This document shows positions 52,642-61,405 of a stretch of 64,000 bases of DNA, in pieces. The stretch spans positions 1-64,000 of the forward strand of contig JAFYPA010000003.1 in the NCBI GenBank assembly GCA_017560085.1. Reading direction: 5' to 3'. The DNA is from Clostridia bacterium (GTDB lineage: Bacteria > Bacillota > Clostridia > Oscillospirales > CAG-382). The notes beneath the pieces were generated by a model. The model was not told the origin of the DNA. It saw nothing but the letters and a program-made list of their open reading frames with translations, and did no database searches. The position numbers and the translations under genes are program-made. Numbering within the stretch: the first letter of the stretch is position 1; every line of letters begins with the position of its first letter.

Positions 52642-53304
52642 ATGAAGATAAAGCACGCAATTTTTGATATGGACGGCACGCTCACCGATTCCAACGGGGT
52701 CTGGGTTGAAGGTGTTTTTCACTATATAGATACCTGCTGTACCTACAAAAGAGAGGATTTACCGAAGGAATTCTTCACGGATGTCCTTCTCGGAGGAACT
52801 GCGGGAGCGCTGAGGTATCTCAGCGACAGAATGGGCGATACCAACACCTTCGAGGAAATGACACGGGTACAGATGCAGTGTGTCCGCAAGGGCTATGACA
52901 CGCCTCAGAAGGTAAAAAAGGGTGCACTTGAGTTTTTGAAGAGGCTGAAGGAGCAGGGTGCGGACATATGTGTTATTTCCGCAACACCGTCCGACCTCGT
53001 GGAAAAGGCACTGGGTCTTTGCGGACTTTTGCCCTATATTGATTTTATTATTTCCGCAAGTGAGCGCAAAAGCGGTAAGGAATCGCCTTACATCTTTTAT
53101 GAGGCGGCAGCGAGAATGAACTGCGATGCTTCGGAATGTACTCTTTTTGAGGATGCCGTGTACAGTCTGAGGACGGGAAAGAGTCTTGGTATGGGATGTG
53201 TCGGAATCGAGGACTATTACTGCACACCCGAGGCAAGAGCGGAAATGATGAAAATATGTGACCTATACACGGACGATTACTCAAGGATAGAGCTTGAGCT
53301 TTAA
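52642..53304 (+). CDS. HAD superfamily phosphatase (beta-phosphoglucomutase-like)
   Basis: 220 residues from the ATG at 52642, chosen because GGAG lies 9 bases upstream; an ATG at 52627 is also in frame. HAD motif I FDMDGTLTDSNG, motif II CVISATPSDLV, and C-terminal ECTLFEDAVYSLRTGKSLGMGCVGIED. Cap domain between. Acts on a small phosphate ester (phosphoglycolate- or sugar-type). It is 24 bases before the DHH gene and probably in its operon. Confidence 0.9.
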   Translation: MKIKHAIFDMDGTLTDSNGVWVEGVFHYIDTCCTYKREDLPKEFFTDVLLGGTAGALRYLSDRMGDTNTFEEMTRVQMQCVRKGYDTPQKVKKGALEFLKRLKEQGADICVISATPSDLVEKALGLCGLLPYIDFIISASERKSGKESPYIFYEAAARMNCDASECTLFEDAVYSLRTGKSLGMGCVGIEDYYCTPEARAEMMKICDLYTDDYSRIELEL

Positions 53305-53328
53305 GAAAACGATTTAAGGAGCGATACT

Positions 53329-54345
53329 ATGAAAACATATACTGTAGCGGAATGCGCAAGAGATATTTTATCAAAGGAAAGAATCATAATTCTTGTTCAC
53401 TCAAGCCCCGACGGGGACTGTGTGGGCTCGGCGGCGGCACTTGCTTCTGTGCTGGCTTCTCTCGGAAAGAGTGTGAGAATCGTATGTCCGCATATTCTTC
53501 CCGAAAGGCTTGCTTTTATATGCGAGGAGCTTTCCGAGGAGGTTCTTTGCTTCGGAAGACCTGTTGAGGAGGATTTCGGTGCGGATCTTATTATGAGCAC
53601 GGATGTGGCGTCTCCCGAGCTTCTCGGCAAAATCCGTGAGCTTTACGAGGATAAAATAGAGCTCTGCATTGACCACCATATGATAAATACGGTAAGCGCG
53701 GGTGCAATCTGGCGTGATGCCTCTGCCTCTGCCTGCGGTGAGCTTATTCTCGAGCTTTGCGACGAGATGTCCCGCATTGCAAATGCACAGCTTCTTACAA
53801 GGACTGTGGCGGACAAGCTGTATGCGGCGATTTCCTCCGATTCGGGTACGTTCAAGTACGGTAATACCACGGCGAAAACACTTCTTTATGCTTCAAGGCT
53901 GAAGTCCGTGGGAGCGGATTCCGAGCGTATTTCAAGGCTTCTTTTTGATACAAAGACGCTTGCTCAGTTTAGGCTCGCGGGACTTGTTATACCCAAGACG
54001 GAATTTTTGCTTGACGGAAAGCTTTCCTACTGCCTGCTTCTTGACGAGGAGCTTGCTCTTTGCGGTGCGACCAAGGAGGACTGCGACGGTCTTACGCAGA
54101 TTTTCCGTGAGGTTGACACGGTGGAGCTCAGTATTTTCGCAAAGCAGCATATTGATTCGGTGACGGGTGAAAACTGTGTCAAGATGTCTCTGCGCTCCAA
54201 AAACGATGTAAACTGTGCTAAAATTTGCGAGGCCTTTGGCGGCGGCGGACATATTAAGGCGGCGGGATGCACGATTCGTGGTGTGGATTGTGAGAAGGCG
54301 AGAGAGCTGATTGTAGAGAAGGCGACGGAAGAAATTCGGAATTGA
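53329..54345 (+). CDS. nrnA: DHH/DHHA1 phosphoesterase, NrnA-like
   Basis: 338 residues. DHH domain: HSSPDGDCVGSAAALASVLA, LIMSTDVASPELLG, ELCIDHHMIN. DHHA1: CEAFGGGGHIKAAGCTI. This is the layout of NrnA-type bifunctional oligoribonuclease/PAP phosphatase, which clears nano-RNA or cyclic dinucleotide products. The GAAATTCGGAATT repeat overlaps its end. Confidence 0.92.
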   Translation: MKTYTVAECARDILSKERIIILVHSSPDGDCVGSAAALASVLASLGKSVRIVCPHILPERLAFICEELSEEVLCFGRPVEEDFGADLIMSTDVASPELLGKIRELYEDKIELCIDHHMINTVSAGAIWRDASASACGELILELCDEMSRIANAQLLTRTVADKLYAAISSDSGTFKYGNTTAKTLLYASRLKSVGADSERISRLLFDTKTLAQFRLAGLVIPKTEFLLDGKLSYCLLLDEELALCGATKEDCDGLTQIFREVDTVELSIFAKQHIDSVTGENCVKMSLRSKNDVNCAKICEAFGGGGHIKAAGCTIRGVDCEKARELIVEKATEEIRN

Positions 54346-54387
54346 GGAGAAAATTTTTCGGGAGAAAAATTTTTATTTGAAATTGGT
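54331..54387. repeat. intergenic repeat shared with 22184-22222
   Basis: GAAATTCGGAATT at 54331-54343 and TTGAAATTGGT at 54377-54387, in the same order as at 22184/22212 but with an AT-rich hairpin inserted between. Confidence 0.4.
54349..54374 (+). terminator. AT-rich hairpin after nrnA
   Basis: GAAAATTTTTC (54349-54359) faces GAAAAATTTTT (54364-54374) around GGGA; a T-run closes it. A plausible but weak terminator. Confidence 0.5.
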
Positions 54388-54428
54388 ATAGTGCTTATTG
54401 GAGTGCTGATTGAGAATTGAAATTTTGC

Positions 54429-54462
54429 GGAAGAGTTTGCTTATGTGAGCTCTTCCTTTTTT
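54429..54462 (+). terminator. intrinsic terminator insulating the phage-like locus
   Basis: GGAAGAG (54429-54435) pairs with CTCTTCC (54450-54456), then TTTTTT. It ends any read-through from nrnA before the SOS-type control region. Confidence 0.82.
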
Positions 54463-54509
54463 ATTTGGGGTGGGGTGAAAAAGTCAATTCGCATTGGGTA
54501 CAAAAATAT

Positions 54510-54521
54510 AAACAAATGTTC
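54510..54521. promoter_or_regulatory. SOS-box-like site 1 (one mismatch)
   Basis: AAACAAATGTTC, one base off the GAAC-N4-GTTC core, followed by G as in the Bacillus consensus. Centre near 54515. Confidence 0.55.
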
Positions 54522-54551
54522 GCCTACGAATTGGTTAGAATTAACGAAATA

Positions 54552-54563
54552 GAACAAAAGTTC
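54552..54563. promoter_or_regulatory. SOS-box-like site 2
   Basis: GAACAAAAGTTC, exact GAAC-N4-GTTC core, ends 10 bases before the -35 box of the promoter at 54574. Confidence 0.75.
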
Positions 54564-54573
54564 TAAGTTTGTC

Positions 54574-54602
54574 TTGACAAAATCGGGATTTTGTGGTATA
54601 AT
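54574..54602 (+). promoter_or_regulatory. perfect sigma-A promoter of the phage-like operon
   Basis: TTGACA (54574-54579), 17-base spacer, TATAAT (54597-54602). SOS-box-like sites flank it on both sides, as expected for a LexA-repressed promoter. Confidence 0.88.
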
Positions 54603-54615
54603 TCACTCACATCGA

Positions 54616-54627
54616 GAACATAAGTTC
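54616..54627. promoter_or_regulatory. SOS-box-like site 3
   Basis: GAACATAAGTTC, exact core, starts about 7 bases after the likely transcription start. A repressor bound here would block the promoter. Confidence 0.75.
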
Positions 54628-54634
54628 TGAAAGT

Positions 54635-54658
54635 TCGGTCGGAGGCGACCGATTTTTT
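54635..54658 (+). terminator. leader terminator (attenuator)
   Basis: TCGGTCG, GAGG, CGACCGA, then TTTTTT: a compact intrinsic terminator only about 26 bases into the transcript, before any gene. Expression of the downstream genes requires read-through or antitermination. Confidence 0.85.
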
Positions 54659-54671
54659 AAAACGCAAAACA

Positions 54672-54683
54672 GAACAAATGTTC
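54672..54683. promoter_or_regulatory. SOS-box-like site 4
   Basis: GAACAAATGTTC, exact core, beyond the leader terminator. No separate promoter was recognised around it. Confidence 0.65.
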
Positions 54684-54742
54684 AAACGATAACAAGCGGG
54701 CACACGGTGTCCTGCTGAGATATACAGAGAGGATGATGAGTA

Positions 54743-55012
54743 TTGAAGAAAACACGAATGGAGATAACCGAGGAGGAGCTTCTTTCCGATGACGGGATAT
54801 TCGCGGCGAGGTTTAACACGGTTTACGATAATCTTGAAAAGTGTTGCCTTTGCGGATATGAAATAAAACCGGGGGAGAAGGCTATGGAGATTCACTGTAA
54901 CGGCGACCTTATTCATAAGGAGTGCTGGCAGGAGTACGCGGAGGACAATATTGAGTCCTTCGGGAAGGAGTTTACCTTTGATGATGACGGCGGAATTTAC
55001 ACTGTTATGTGA
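54743..55012 (+). CDS. small zinc-finger-like protein at the head of the phage operon
   Basis: 89 residues from the TTG at 54743 (GAGAGG box upstream; an internal ATG at 54758 has none). CCLCGYEIKPG (CxxC) and HCNGDLIHKECW (H and C) could form one zinc site in the middle. Acidic overall (ITEEELLSDDGIF). Possibly a regulator, antiterminator or packaging accessory; no family recognised. Its stop ATGTGA overlaps the alternative GTG start of the next frame, so the operon is tight. Confidence 0.65.
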   Translation: MKKTRMEITEEELLSDDGIFAARFNTVYDNLEKCCLCGYEIKPGEKAMEIHCNGDLIHKECWQEYAEDNIESFGKEFTFDDDGGIYTVM

Positions 55013-55050
55013 TTTCGGACATCCCGAATGTCACGGAGGAGGTGCGTTGC

Positions 55051-55437
55051 TTGGCGGCTAAGAAAAGAAGAATACAGGAATACGCTGAGGCTGCGGAGCA
55101 TTACTTTGCGGTCTGTGACGAGGCAAATTCACAGTGCGAGCCCAAGATGCCGCTCGCGAAGCCTTATACTCTGTCTGGGCTTTTGTGCTGTCTCGGGATT
55201 TCGAGAAAGGCGTTTTTCGCGCTTGAAAGCACAAGGGACGGCAGAGTGTTTGTGAATCACGTTCTTACCAAGATAGAGGCATTCATAGAGGAAAACGCCT
55301 TATCGGGCAGGCTTTCGGCAAGTGCCGCGCAGAGCTCTCTGAAATACAGCTTCGGATGGGGTGACAAGGAAAGGGACGGCGAGGATGAAAAAATCACCGT
55401 CACGCTGACTCCCGAGGCGAGAAGGCTTGCGGAGTGA
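55051..55437 (+). CDS. phage terminase small subunit (gp3-like)
   Basis: About 128 residues from the TTG at 55051, preferred since GGAGGAGG lies just upstream; a GTG at 55009 would give 142. Helix-turn-helix-like PYTLSGLLCCLGISRKAFFALEST and the segment FVNHVLTKIEAFIEENALSGRLSASAAQSSLKYSFGW resemble the gp3-type small terminase that recognises packaging sites. It directly precedes the large terminase. Confidence 0.78.
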   Translation: MAAKKRRIQEYAEAAEHYFAVCDEANSQCEPKMPLAKPYTLSGLLCCLGISRKAFFALESTRDGRVFVNHVLTKIEAFIEENALSGRLSASAAQSSLKYSFGWGDKERDGEDEKITVTLTPEARRLAE

Positions 55438-55475
55438 GAGCCTTTATATTTTGAAGACACGGAAGGGAGGAGGCT

Positions 55476-56807
55476 ATGGCTTACAGAAGGGTTATTCTTG
55501 AAGGCTATCCGCAGGAAAAGCAGAGGCAGTTTTTCGAAAGCCGTGCGAAATACACGGCATACGGCGGTGCGAGAGGCGGAGGAAAGAGCTGGGCTCTAAG
55601 ACGTAAGCTTGTTCTTATGTGTCTTAACTACGAAGGTCTTTCCGTGCTTCTTTTAAGACGCACCTTTCCCGAGCTTCGGGAAAATCACATAAGACCGCTT
55701 CTTTCCGAGCTTTGCGATATTGCGGTGTACACGGACACCCGCAAGTGCTTTGAGTTTCCCAACGGCTCCAGAATAAAGCTCGGCTACTGTGACTGTGAGG
55801 AGGACGTCAATCAGTATCAGGGTCAGGAATACGACGTAATCGGCTTTGACGAGGCTACCCATTTTACAGAGTATCAGTTTCAGACTCTGAAGGCGTGCCT
55901 TAGAGGTGCCAACGATTTTCCAAAGAGGATATATCTTACCTGCAACCCGGGCGGTGTGGGTCACGGCTGGGTTAAGAGGCTCTTTATAGACAGGAGCTAC
56001 CGCAAGGGGGAGAGGAGTGAGGATTATGCCTTCATTTCCGCATCCGTTTATGACAACGGAATTCTTCTTCGGAAGGACCCCGATTATCTCGATCAGCTTG
56101 AGAGCCTTCCGCAGGACTTGAGAAATGCCTGGCTTTACGGCGACTGGAATGTATTTTCGGGACAGTATTTTCCCGAATTTTCAAAGGACATTCACGTTGT
56201 ACCGCCCTTTGAGATCCCCGCTTCGTGGAAGCGTTACTGCAGTATTGACTACGGACTTGATATGCTTGCGGTGATGCTTGTGGCAATGTCTCCGTCGGGG
56301 GATGCCTATGTTTACGATGAGATACACGAATCGGGGCTGATTGTCAGCGAGGCGGCGGAGCGGATTCGCAAAAAGGCGGACGGGGTTTCGGTGTTCATTG
56401 CACCGTCCGATTTATGGTCAAGGCAGAAGGACAGCGGAAAGAGCATTGCGGAGCTGTTTGCGGATAACGGTGTTTATCTGACAAGGATTTCAACGGAAAG
56501 AGTTGAGGGCTGGCTTTGTCTTAAGGAATGGCTTTGTCCGAGGGTGGACGAGTCGGGAGGTACCTCGGTGAGGATGAGGTTTTTCCCTGCGTGTGAGAAT
56601 ATAATCCGTTGTCTGCCGCTTCTTCTTTACGACAGGAATCGCTCGGGGGATGTATCCACGGAGCCTCACGCCATAACTCACGCACCGGATGCGCTTCGGT
56701 ATTTTGCGGTATCAAGACCTGCCGTGTCAAAATCCGAGCGGGAGACATCTGAGGGCGGAAGGCTGATTGAAAGGTTAGGGCGGCACAAGGGACGGCTTCG
56801 CTCCTGA
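55476..56807 (+). CDS. phage terminase large subunit
   Basis: 443 residues. Walker A GGARGGGKSW near residue 31, ATP-binding continuation and Walker B YDVIGFDEATH near 120, nuclease motifs SIDYGLD near 250 and HAPDALRYF near 410. This is the packaging motor that cuts and pumps DNA into heads. A strong GGGAGGAGG box precedes the ATG. The reading frame is full length, so the motor looks functional. Confidence 0.95.
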   Translation: MAYRRVILEGYPQEKQRQFFESRAKYTAYGGARGGGKSWALRRKLVLMCLNYEGLSVLLLRRTFPELRENHIRPLLSELCDIAVYTDTRKCFEFPNGSRIKLGYCDCEEDVNQYQGQEYDVIGFDEATHFTEYQFQTLKACLRGANDFPKRIYLTCNPGGVGHGWVKRLFIDRSYRKGERSEDYAFISASVYDNGILLRKDPDYLDQLESLPQDLRNAWLYGDWNVFSGQYFPEFSKDIHVVPPFEIPASWKRYCSIDYGLDMLAVMLVAMSPSGDAYVYDEIHESGLIVSEAAERIRKKADGVSVFIAPSDLWSRQKDSGKSIAELFADNGVYLTRISTERVEGWLCLKEWLCPRVDESGGTSVRMRFFPACENIIRCLPLLLYDRNRSGDVSTEPHAITHAPDALRYFAVSRPAVSKSERETSEGGRLIERLGRHKGRLRS

Positions 56808-56865
56808 CAGAAGAAGGCTTTTATTAGGTATTATTTATTACTTCGGAAAGGAATTTCGGAAAATT

Positions 56866-58677
56866 ATGAAGAAAGGTTTTAAGAATATGTTTTTTAAAAA
56901 CGGCAAGAGGGGGACTGTCTCCTACGACTATTCCTCATCCTATGCGAGGGAGGACACGGTGCTTGCGCTTCTTACGGGTGCAAGGAATGCAAGAGCGGAA
57001 ATTGAGGAGTACTGGAGAAAAATGCGCTCCTATTATGACGGTACTCACGGGACCTCGCTTTTTACGGACGGCTTTGCGGCGGAGAATTCGCTTCCCTTCC
57101 GCTGTGCGCAGAGTGCGGACGGTTATATTCATGTTGAGAGCCAGATTGACGCTCAGCTTCCCGATTTTGAGTTTTCTCCCGTGGGAGAGGATGATTCGGA
57201 TAAGGCAAAGCAGAGGGAAAGACTTGTCCGCGGCATCTGTGACAGAAACGATATGGAATACAAAAATTCCAGAAACGAAAGAAGACTCGGAATTCTCGGC
57301 TCTGCAGTCTGGAAGGTATGCTGGGACGAAACGGTACGTCTTGACGGAAGCTTTGGCGACATTGTGATTGACAATCCCCGTCCGTGGGAGATTTATCCCG
57401 ATCCTTGTGCGGGAAGCGTGGATGACTGCGAATATATCGGTTACGTTTATTCTATGCACAGAGAAAAGGCGAGAAGAATTTTCGCAAGGGAGCTCCGACG
57501 CAAGGGAATTGATTTTGACGAGCTTATACACAGAAGCGGACACGGCAAGAGCGGGGCTCTTGCGGATTTCGGCGAAAGTGACAACGGTGATACGGTGAGA
57601 ATTACCGAATGGTGGTTCAGACATCCGTCGGACGGTGAGGCGGATATTGAGTACACGGACGTTGACGGAAAGGTCGCGAGGATAAGATGCACTTACAAAT
57701 CCGGTGACATCGGTCTTTGCATTCTTCTCGGTGACACCGAGGTAAGATATGTTCCGAAGTACTGGAGCACGACGGACTGCAGGATGTTCCCCTTTGTCAT
57801 TTACGACAAGCTTCCCAATGAAAACACCATCTGGGGCAAGAGCGAGCTTGAGGCGATTATTCCCTTTATTGATGCGGCGGACAGAGAGATTGCTTATGCA
57901 CAGCTTAATTCCGCCTTTACCTCCAACGACATAATCGTTGCGGAGGAGAACGCCTTTTCCGACGACTGCGAGCCCGATAATTCGCCCGGTGCAATATGGA
58001 AGCTCCGCCCGGGGATGATGGGCAAGGTACAGAGACTCGGAAGCGGTGCTTATTCCGAGGGGTATCTCCATGCGAATTACGATAAGTGGAGAGCTCTTAT
58101 GCAGGAGACCACGGGTAACTTTACGGTAAATCAGGGTAACGAGCCCGAGAGAGTTACCACGGCTACGGGTATTGCGCTTCTTAACGAGCGTGCAAAGAAC
58201 AGAAATGCACTCAAGAAGATTGACAAGAGTGCGGGCTTCAGACGTCTTTACGAGCTTTGCGACAGAACAGCTCTCGAATATTACGACGACGGCAGAGTGA
58301 TTCTCTGCGGTGCGGCGGGCGATGAGTCTGTGGTGTACAGGGCTTCGGATTACAGAAGGGGAAGCGGTAAGGACAGTTATATTCCCTCGGTGGACGTTAA
58401 GATTCATATCGGTGACGGTCTTGCAAATTCCAAGGCGTTCAGCATTTCAACTGTCGGTGCGCTTATGTCGGCGAATATAAACCGTGACAATTACAGAATC
58501 GTCAAGAGCTATCTTGAGCTTATTGACATTCCCGCAAGAAAGGAAATCTGCGATGCTCTTGACGAGAGATTCGGAAGTGAAAACGGTGGCGAGGAAATGC
58601 TCTCGCAGGTGATTTCCGAAATTTACAACGACAAGGACGGCGACGCTTTGACAGACACGGAGGTACACAATGGCTGA
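56866..58677 (+). CDS. phage portal protein
   Basis: 603 residues, ATG at 56866 (AAAGGA 13 bases away) or 56887 (AAAGG 10 bases away). EIEEYWRKMRSYYDGTHG, VNPRPWEIYPDP-like IDNPRPWEIYPDPCAG, MFPFVIYDKLPNENTIWGKSELEAIIPFIDAADREI in parts, and RVTTATGIALLNERAK match large portal proteins. Forms the dodecameric ring through which DNA passes. Overlaps the scaffold gene by 8 bases. Confidence 0.9.
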   Translation: MKKGFKNMFFKNGKRGTVSYDYSSSYAREDTVLALLTGARNARAEIEEYWRKMRSYYDGTHGTSLFTDGFAAENSLPFRCAQSADGYIHVESQIDAQLPDFEFSPVGEDDSDKAKQRERLVRGICDRNDMEYKNSRNERRLGILGSAVWKVCWDETVRLDGSFGDIVIDNPRPWEIYPDPCAGSVDDCEYIGYVYSMHREKARRIFARELRRKGIDFDELIHRSGHGKSGALADFGESDNGDTVRITEWWFRHPSDGEADIEYTDVDGKVARIRCTYKSGDIGLCILLGDTEVRYVPKYWSTTDCRMFPFVIYDKLPNENTIWGKSELEAIIPFIDAADREIAYAQLNSAFTSNDIIVAEENAFSDDCEPDNSPGAIWKLRPGMMGKVQRLGSGAYSEGYLHANYDKWRALMQETTGNFTVNQGNEPERVTTATGIALLNERAKNRNALKKIDKSAGFRRLYELCDRTALEYYDDGRVILCGAAGDESVVYRASDYRRGSGKDSYIPSVDVKIHIGDGLANSKAFSISTVGALMSANINRDNYRIVKSYLELIDIPARKEICDALDERFGSENGGEEMLSQVISEIYNDKDGDALTDTEVHNG

Positions 58678-59371
58678 TAAGACAAGGAAGCTTTTTACAC
58701 AGAAGGAGCTTGAAAAGCACATAAGCGCAAGGCTTATGCGTGAGAGAAAAAAGAACACCGAGCTTGAGGCGTTCAAGGGGATGCTTGACGAATTCATAAG
58801 CGGCGGTGTATTTGACGCGGACTCGTATGCGGAGGCGGGAAAGAGGCTTATGTCCTTTATTGCCGAAAATCACGAGGCAGAGGAGGCTGAGAAGAAATCG
58901 GAGAATTCCGAGGAGATCTCAGCTTCCGAGAATTCGGATACGCACAGAACGGATATTTCCCGTACGGCTGACGAGCCCTGCGTGGAATCCGCAGAGAGTG
59001 CGGAGGTGTCCCTTGCGGATGATGGGATTTCCGCAACGGACAGTGTGACGGAGGCTTTTGAGAAGCCGATTGAAGGAAGGGCTGATGCTTCGGCTGTCGG
59101 CGAGAGAATATCAAGGCTTTGTACGGAGCTTGTATCTCTTCTTGCCTGTGACATAGAGGAGCACGGCTCCGAAAGCGAGCTTTTCGCAAGAAGGCTTGCT
59201 TCCTCCACTGGCTTTTCGCAGCGCAGTGCGAAGGAGACATCGGGTAATGCCGACAGTCTTACTCCCACACAGAGAGAAATCGCAAGACGCGCGGGAATTT
59301 CCTACAGGGAATATGCGGGGCTCTTGCGTGAAATCCCGGAAAATATATCAAAGAGAAGACCGTACAGATAA
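58670..59371 (+). CDS. putative capsid scaffolding protein
   Basis: 233 residues, highly charged, no membrane helix. FTQKELEKHISARLMRERKK near the start is like phage scaffold and DUF4355-type proteins, the middle (about 65-130) is acidic and low complexity, and the end has LTPTQREIARRAGISYREYAGLL, typical of scaffolds that end in a short helical capsid-binding part. Located between portal and capsid genes, the normal scaffold position. Confidence 0.7.
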   Translation: MADKTRKLFTQKELEKHISARLMRERKKNTELEAFKGMLDEFISGGVFDADSYAEAGKRLMSFIAENHEAEEAEKKSENSEEISASENSDTHRTDISRTADEPCVESAESAEVSLADDGISATDSVTEAFEKPIEGRADASAVGERISRLCTELVSLLACDIEEHGSESELFARRLASSTGFSQRSAKETSGNADSLTPTQREIARRAGISYREYAGLLREIPENISKRRPYR

Positions 59372-59418
59372 CGGTCAGCCAGATTCAAAAAGGATAATAA
59401 CGAAAGGAAAGAAAAATT

Positions 59419-60087
59419 ATGTCAGTTTTTAATTATATTGCGGATATCGGCGGAGGCGACACTCCCTTTGTTGCAAGAATCAAGCTTGCACAGAATATTG
59501 ACGTGAATAAGGGCACCGCTCTTTATTACAACGAAAACAACGGAACGGTTTCTCCCACAGCCGGTGCTTCGGGCACACTTATCGGCATCTGTGCCGCGGA
59601 CTACAAGGCAGTGGCGGATGATCTTTGTCCCGATTTCGGATGCGGATATGTTTACGTTACGACATCAAAGAACGCTCTTTACAGCGTGCCTGCCTACATC
59701 TTCAAAAGAGTGGAATGCTCATATATGGGCACAGAGTCGCTTGTTACGGAGCTTCCCGATGACGGAGCGTTTGCGAACGCGGGATATATCGGCGCAAGAC
59801 TTGTTCTTGTGGAAAGAGGCGAGAATTCGACTCACAGCCTCGGCGTCGGTTATAGCGCGAAAATTACGGATATTTCGGTTCAGGGCAGTAATATCGTCCT
59901 TGTTACCGACACCGATTTTGCGGGAATTGACGGCGACAAAATTGCCTTTGTTCCCGAATTCGGCTTCAGTCAGCTTTTGCTCGATGAAAACGGTGACACT
60001 GCCCTCACTGTCATAGATGACGGTGATATGACGGTTTTCGCCGCGGACGAAAAGAGATATGTTGTAAAATTCGGCAGAGGCATCTGA
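59419..60087 (+). CDS. putative head decoration or stabilisation protein
   Basis: 222 residues, beta-rich. The opening half is like DUF2190-type decoration proteins (IKLAQNIDVNKGTALYYN, ASGTLIGICAADY). A second domain follows from about 120. Precedes the capsid gene as in many Siphophage-type modules. The function is inferred from position and partial resemblance. Confidence 0.6.
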   Translation: MSVFNYIADIGGGDTPFVARIKLAQNIDVNKGTALYYNENNGTVSPTAGASGTLIGICAADYKAVADDLCPDFGCGYVYVTTSKNALYSVPAYIFKRVECSYMGTESLVTELPDDGAFANAGYIGARLVLVERGENSTHSLGVGYSAKITDISVQGSNIVLVTDTDFAGIDGDKIAFVPEFGFSQLLLDENGDTALTVIDDGDMTVFAADEKRYVVKFGRGI

Positions 60088-60152
60088 TTCGGATGTGCAA
60101 CGCAAAAAGCAGCTTAAAATTATAATTTCATAACAAGAAAGGAACTAACAAT

Positions 60153-61073
60153 ATGAACGATATTTATACATGGCCCAACGACCTTTACCCCCTTGTCAAA
60201 ACAAGATTTGATATGAGATACGCCAAGCGTCTTGATGTGATTTCCGAGGTGTGCGATGTTATCGAGCAGGACGAAATCGACTACAGACTTGAGGGCGTGG
60301 GCGGATACGGCGAGCTTCCTCTTTACAACGGCTCAAACCTTATGACCGCCGACCAGAAGAGAAGCTTTATTACAACAATCACTCCCAAGGAGCACGCAAT
60401 CGCGGTGAGCCTTTCCTACAAGAAGGCGAAGGTTGACCTTTCCGGTGAAGCGGCAAAGATAGGCACAAGACTTGCGGACTCCGCTTATATGACGGTGCTT
60501 AACGAATTCTACCGTCTTTTCGGCAATGCTTATTCCGCAGTAGGTGCGGACGGCTGTACGTGGGCGAGCGAAAATCACCCCGTAAACACTCTTGAAGGCT
60601 GTGAAACCTATTCCAACCTTATCAAGGAAAACCTCAGCGTTGCCTCCATTGTAAAGGCACAGACCCTTGCATCAAAGTTTGTCACTCCCGACGGACTTCC
60701 CTTTGCGGGTAACTTTGACCTTCTTCTCGTAAGCCCCGAGCTTGAGGCGAAGGCTAAGGAAATCTGCGGTCCCAACGCAAAGCTTATGCCCGAAAAGAAT
60801 CCTGATGCAGATGCTCCCATGAATGCCGCAAATCCCGTTTACGGCATGAAGTACCTTGTTGTGGGTGCCGGTGGCGTAGGCTTCTCCGGCAAGCAGTGGG
60901 CTCTTGCGGACTCTATGCTTCTTCGTGAGGTATTGAAGCTTGTTTACATTTCCAAGCCTACCGTGCTTGTTGCAAATCAGGACAATCCTCTTATTACCGA
61001 TTACATCGGCTATGTGGACTTCGGCTTCGGCTTTGCGGATGCCCGTCCCATTATTTTCTCCAATCCCAACTGA
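60153..61073 (+). CDS. major capsid protein
   Basis: 306 residues with an AAAGGA box before the ATG. KSEHAIAVSLSYKK-like TPKEHAIAVSLSYKKAKVD, ADSAYMTVLNEFYRLFG, FDLLLVSPELEAKAKEI and the ending LITDYIGYVDFGFGFADARPIIF fit an HK97-fold major capsid protein. About 60 bases downstream of the decoration gene. Intact frame, so the particle may be made. Confidence 0.82.
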   Translation: MNDIYTWPNDLYPLVKTRFDMRYAKRLDVISEVCDVIEQDEIDYRLEGVGGYGELPLYNGSNLMTADQKRSFITTITPKEHAIAVSLSYKKAKVDLSGEAAKIGTRLADSAYMTVLNEFYRLFGNAYSAVGADGCTWASENHPVNTLEGCETYSNLIKENLSVASIVKAQTLASKFVTPDGLPFAGNFDLLLVSPELEAKAKEICGPNAKLMPEKNPDADAPMNAANPVYGMKYLVVGAGGVGFSGKQWALADSMLLREVLKLVYISKPTVLVANQDNPLITDYIGYVDFGFGFADARPIIFSNPN

Positions 61074-61088
61074 TAATGAGGTGAGAGA

Positions 61089-61340
61089 ATGGAATATGTA
61101 AAGCTTATTGGAGGCGGCTTTATTGAGGGAGTTGCCTCGGATACGAAGGCGAGAGAGCTTGACACTCACGGTCTTATGGCGAAAATAAGACCTGTGGACG
61201 GTGATATCCGTATTGTGTACGGTGCGCTCTCCGAGGCAGACGGCTATACGCTTAAGGCGGGAGAGACTTTTGATTTTGTCGGCTGTATGAGATTTTACGG
61301 CACGGCGGAGCTTGAGTACCTGCTTTTTGATAAGGCTTAA
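61089..61340 (+). CDS. small phage structural protein, unknown
   Basis: 83 residues; beta-rich with IRPVDGDIRIVYGALSEADGYTLKAGETFDFVG. AGGTGAGAG precedes the ATG. Its place after the capsid gene suggests a head-completion or vertex protein, but nothing in the sequence proves it. Confidence 0.6.
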   Translation: MEYVKLIGGGFIEGVASDTKARELDTHGLMAKIRPVDGDIRIVYGALSEADGYTLKAGETFDFVGCMRFYGTAELEYLLFDKA

Positions 61341-61405
61341 GCCTCAGTCTCTCCCTGCTTTTTTGCGGGGAGGGACGGATGAATATTTACGAAAGGAGAT
61401 AACTG

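Noticed and set aside
54346-54742. tRNA gene as an attachment site left of the phage-like module
   Set aside because: No cloverleaf or CCA end found in this stretch; it is filled by terminators and SOS-type sites.
56935-58407. 490-residue minus-strand frame opposite the portal gene
   Set aside because: Shadow of a high-GC coding sequence; the portal protein is supported by position and motifs.
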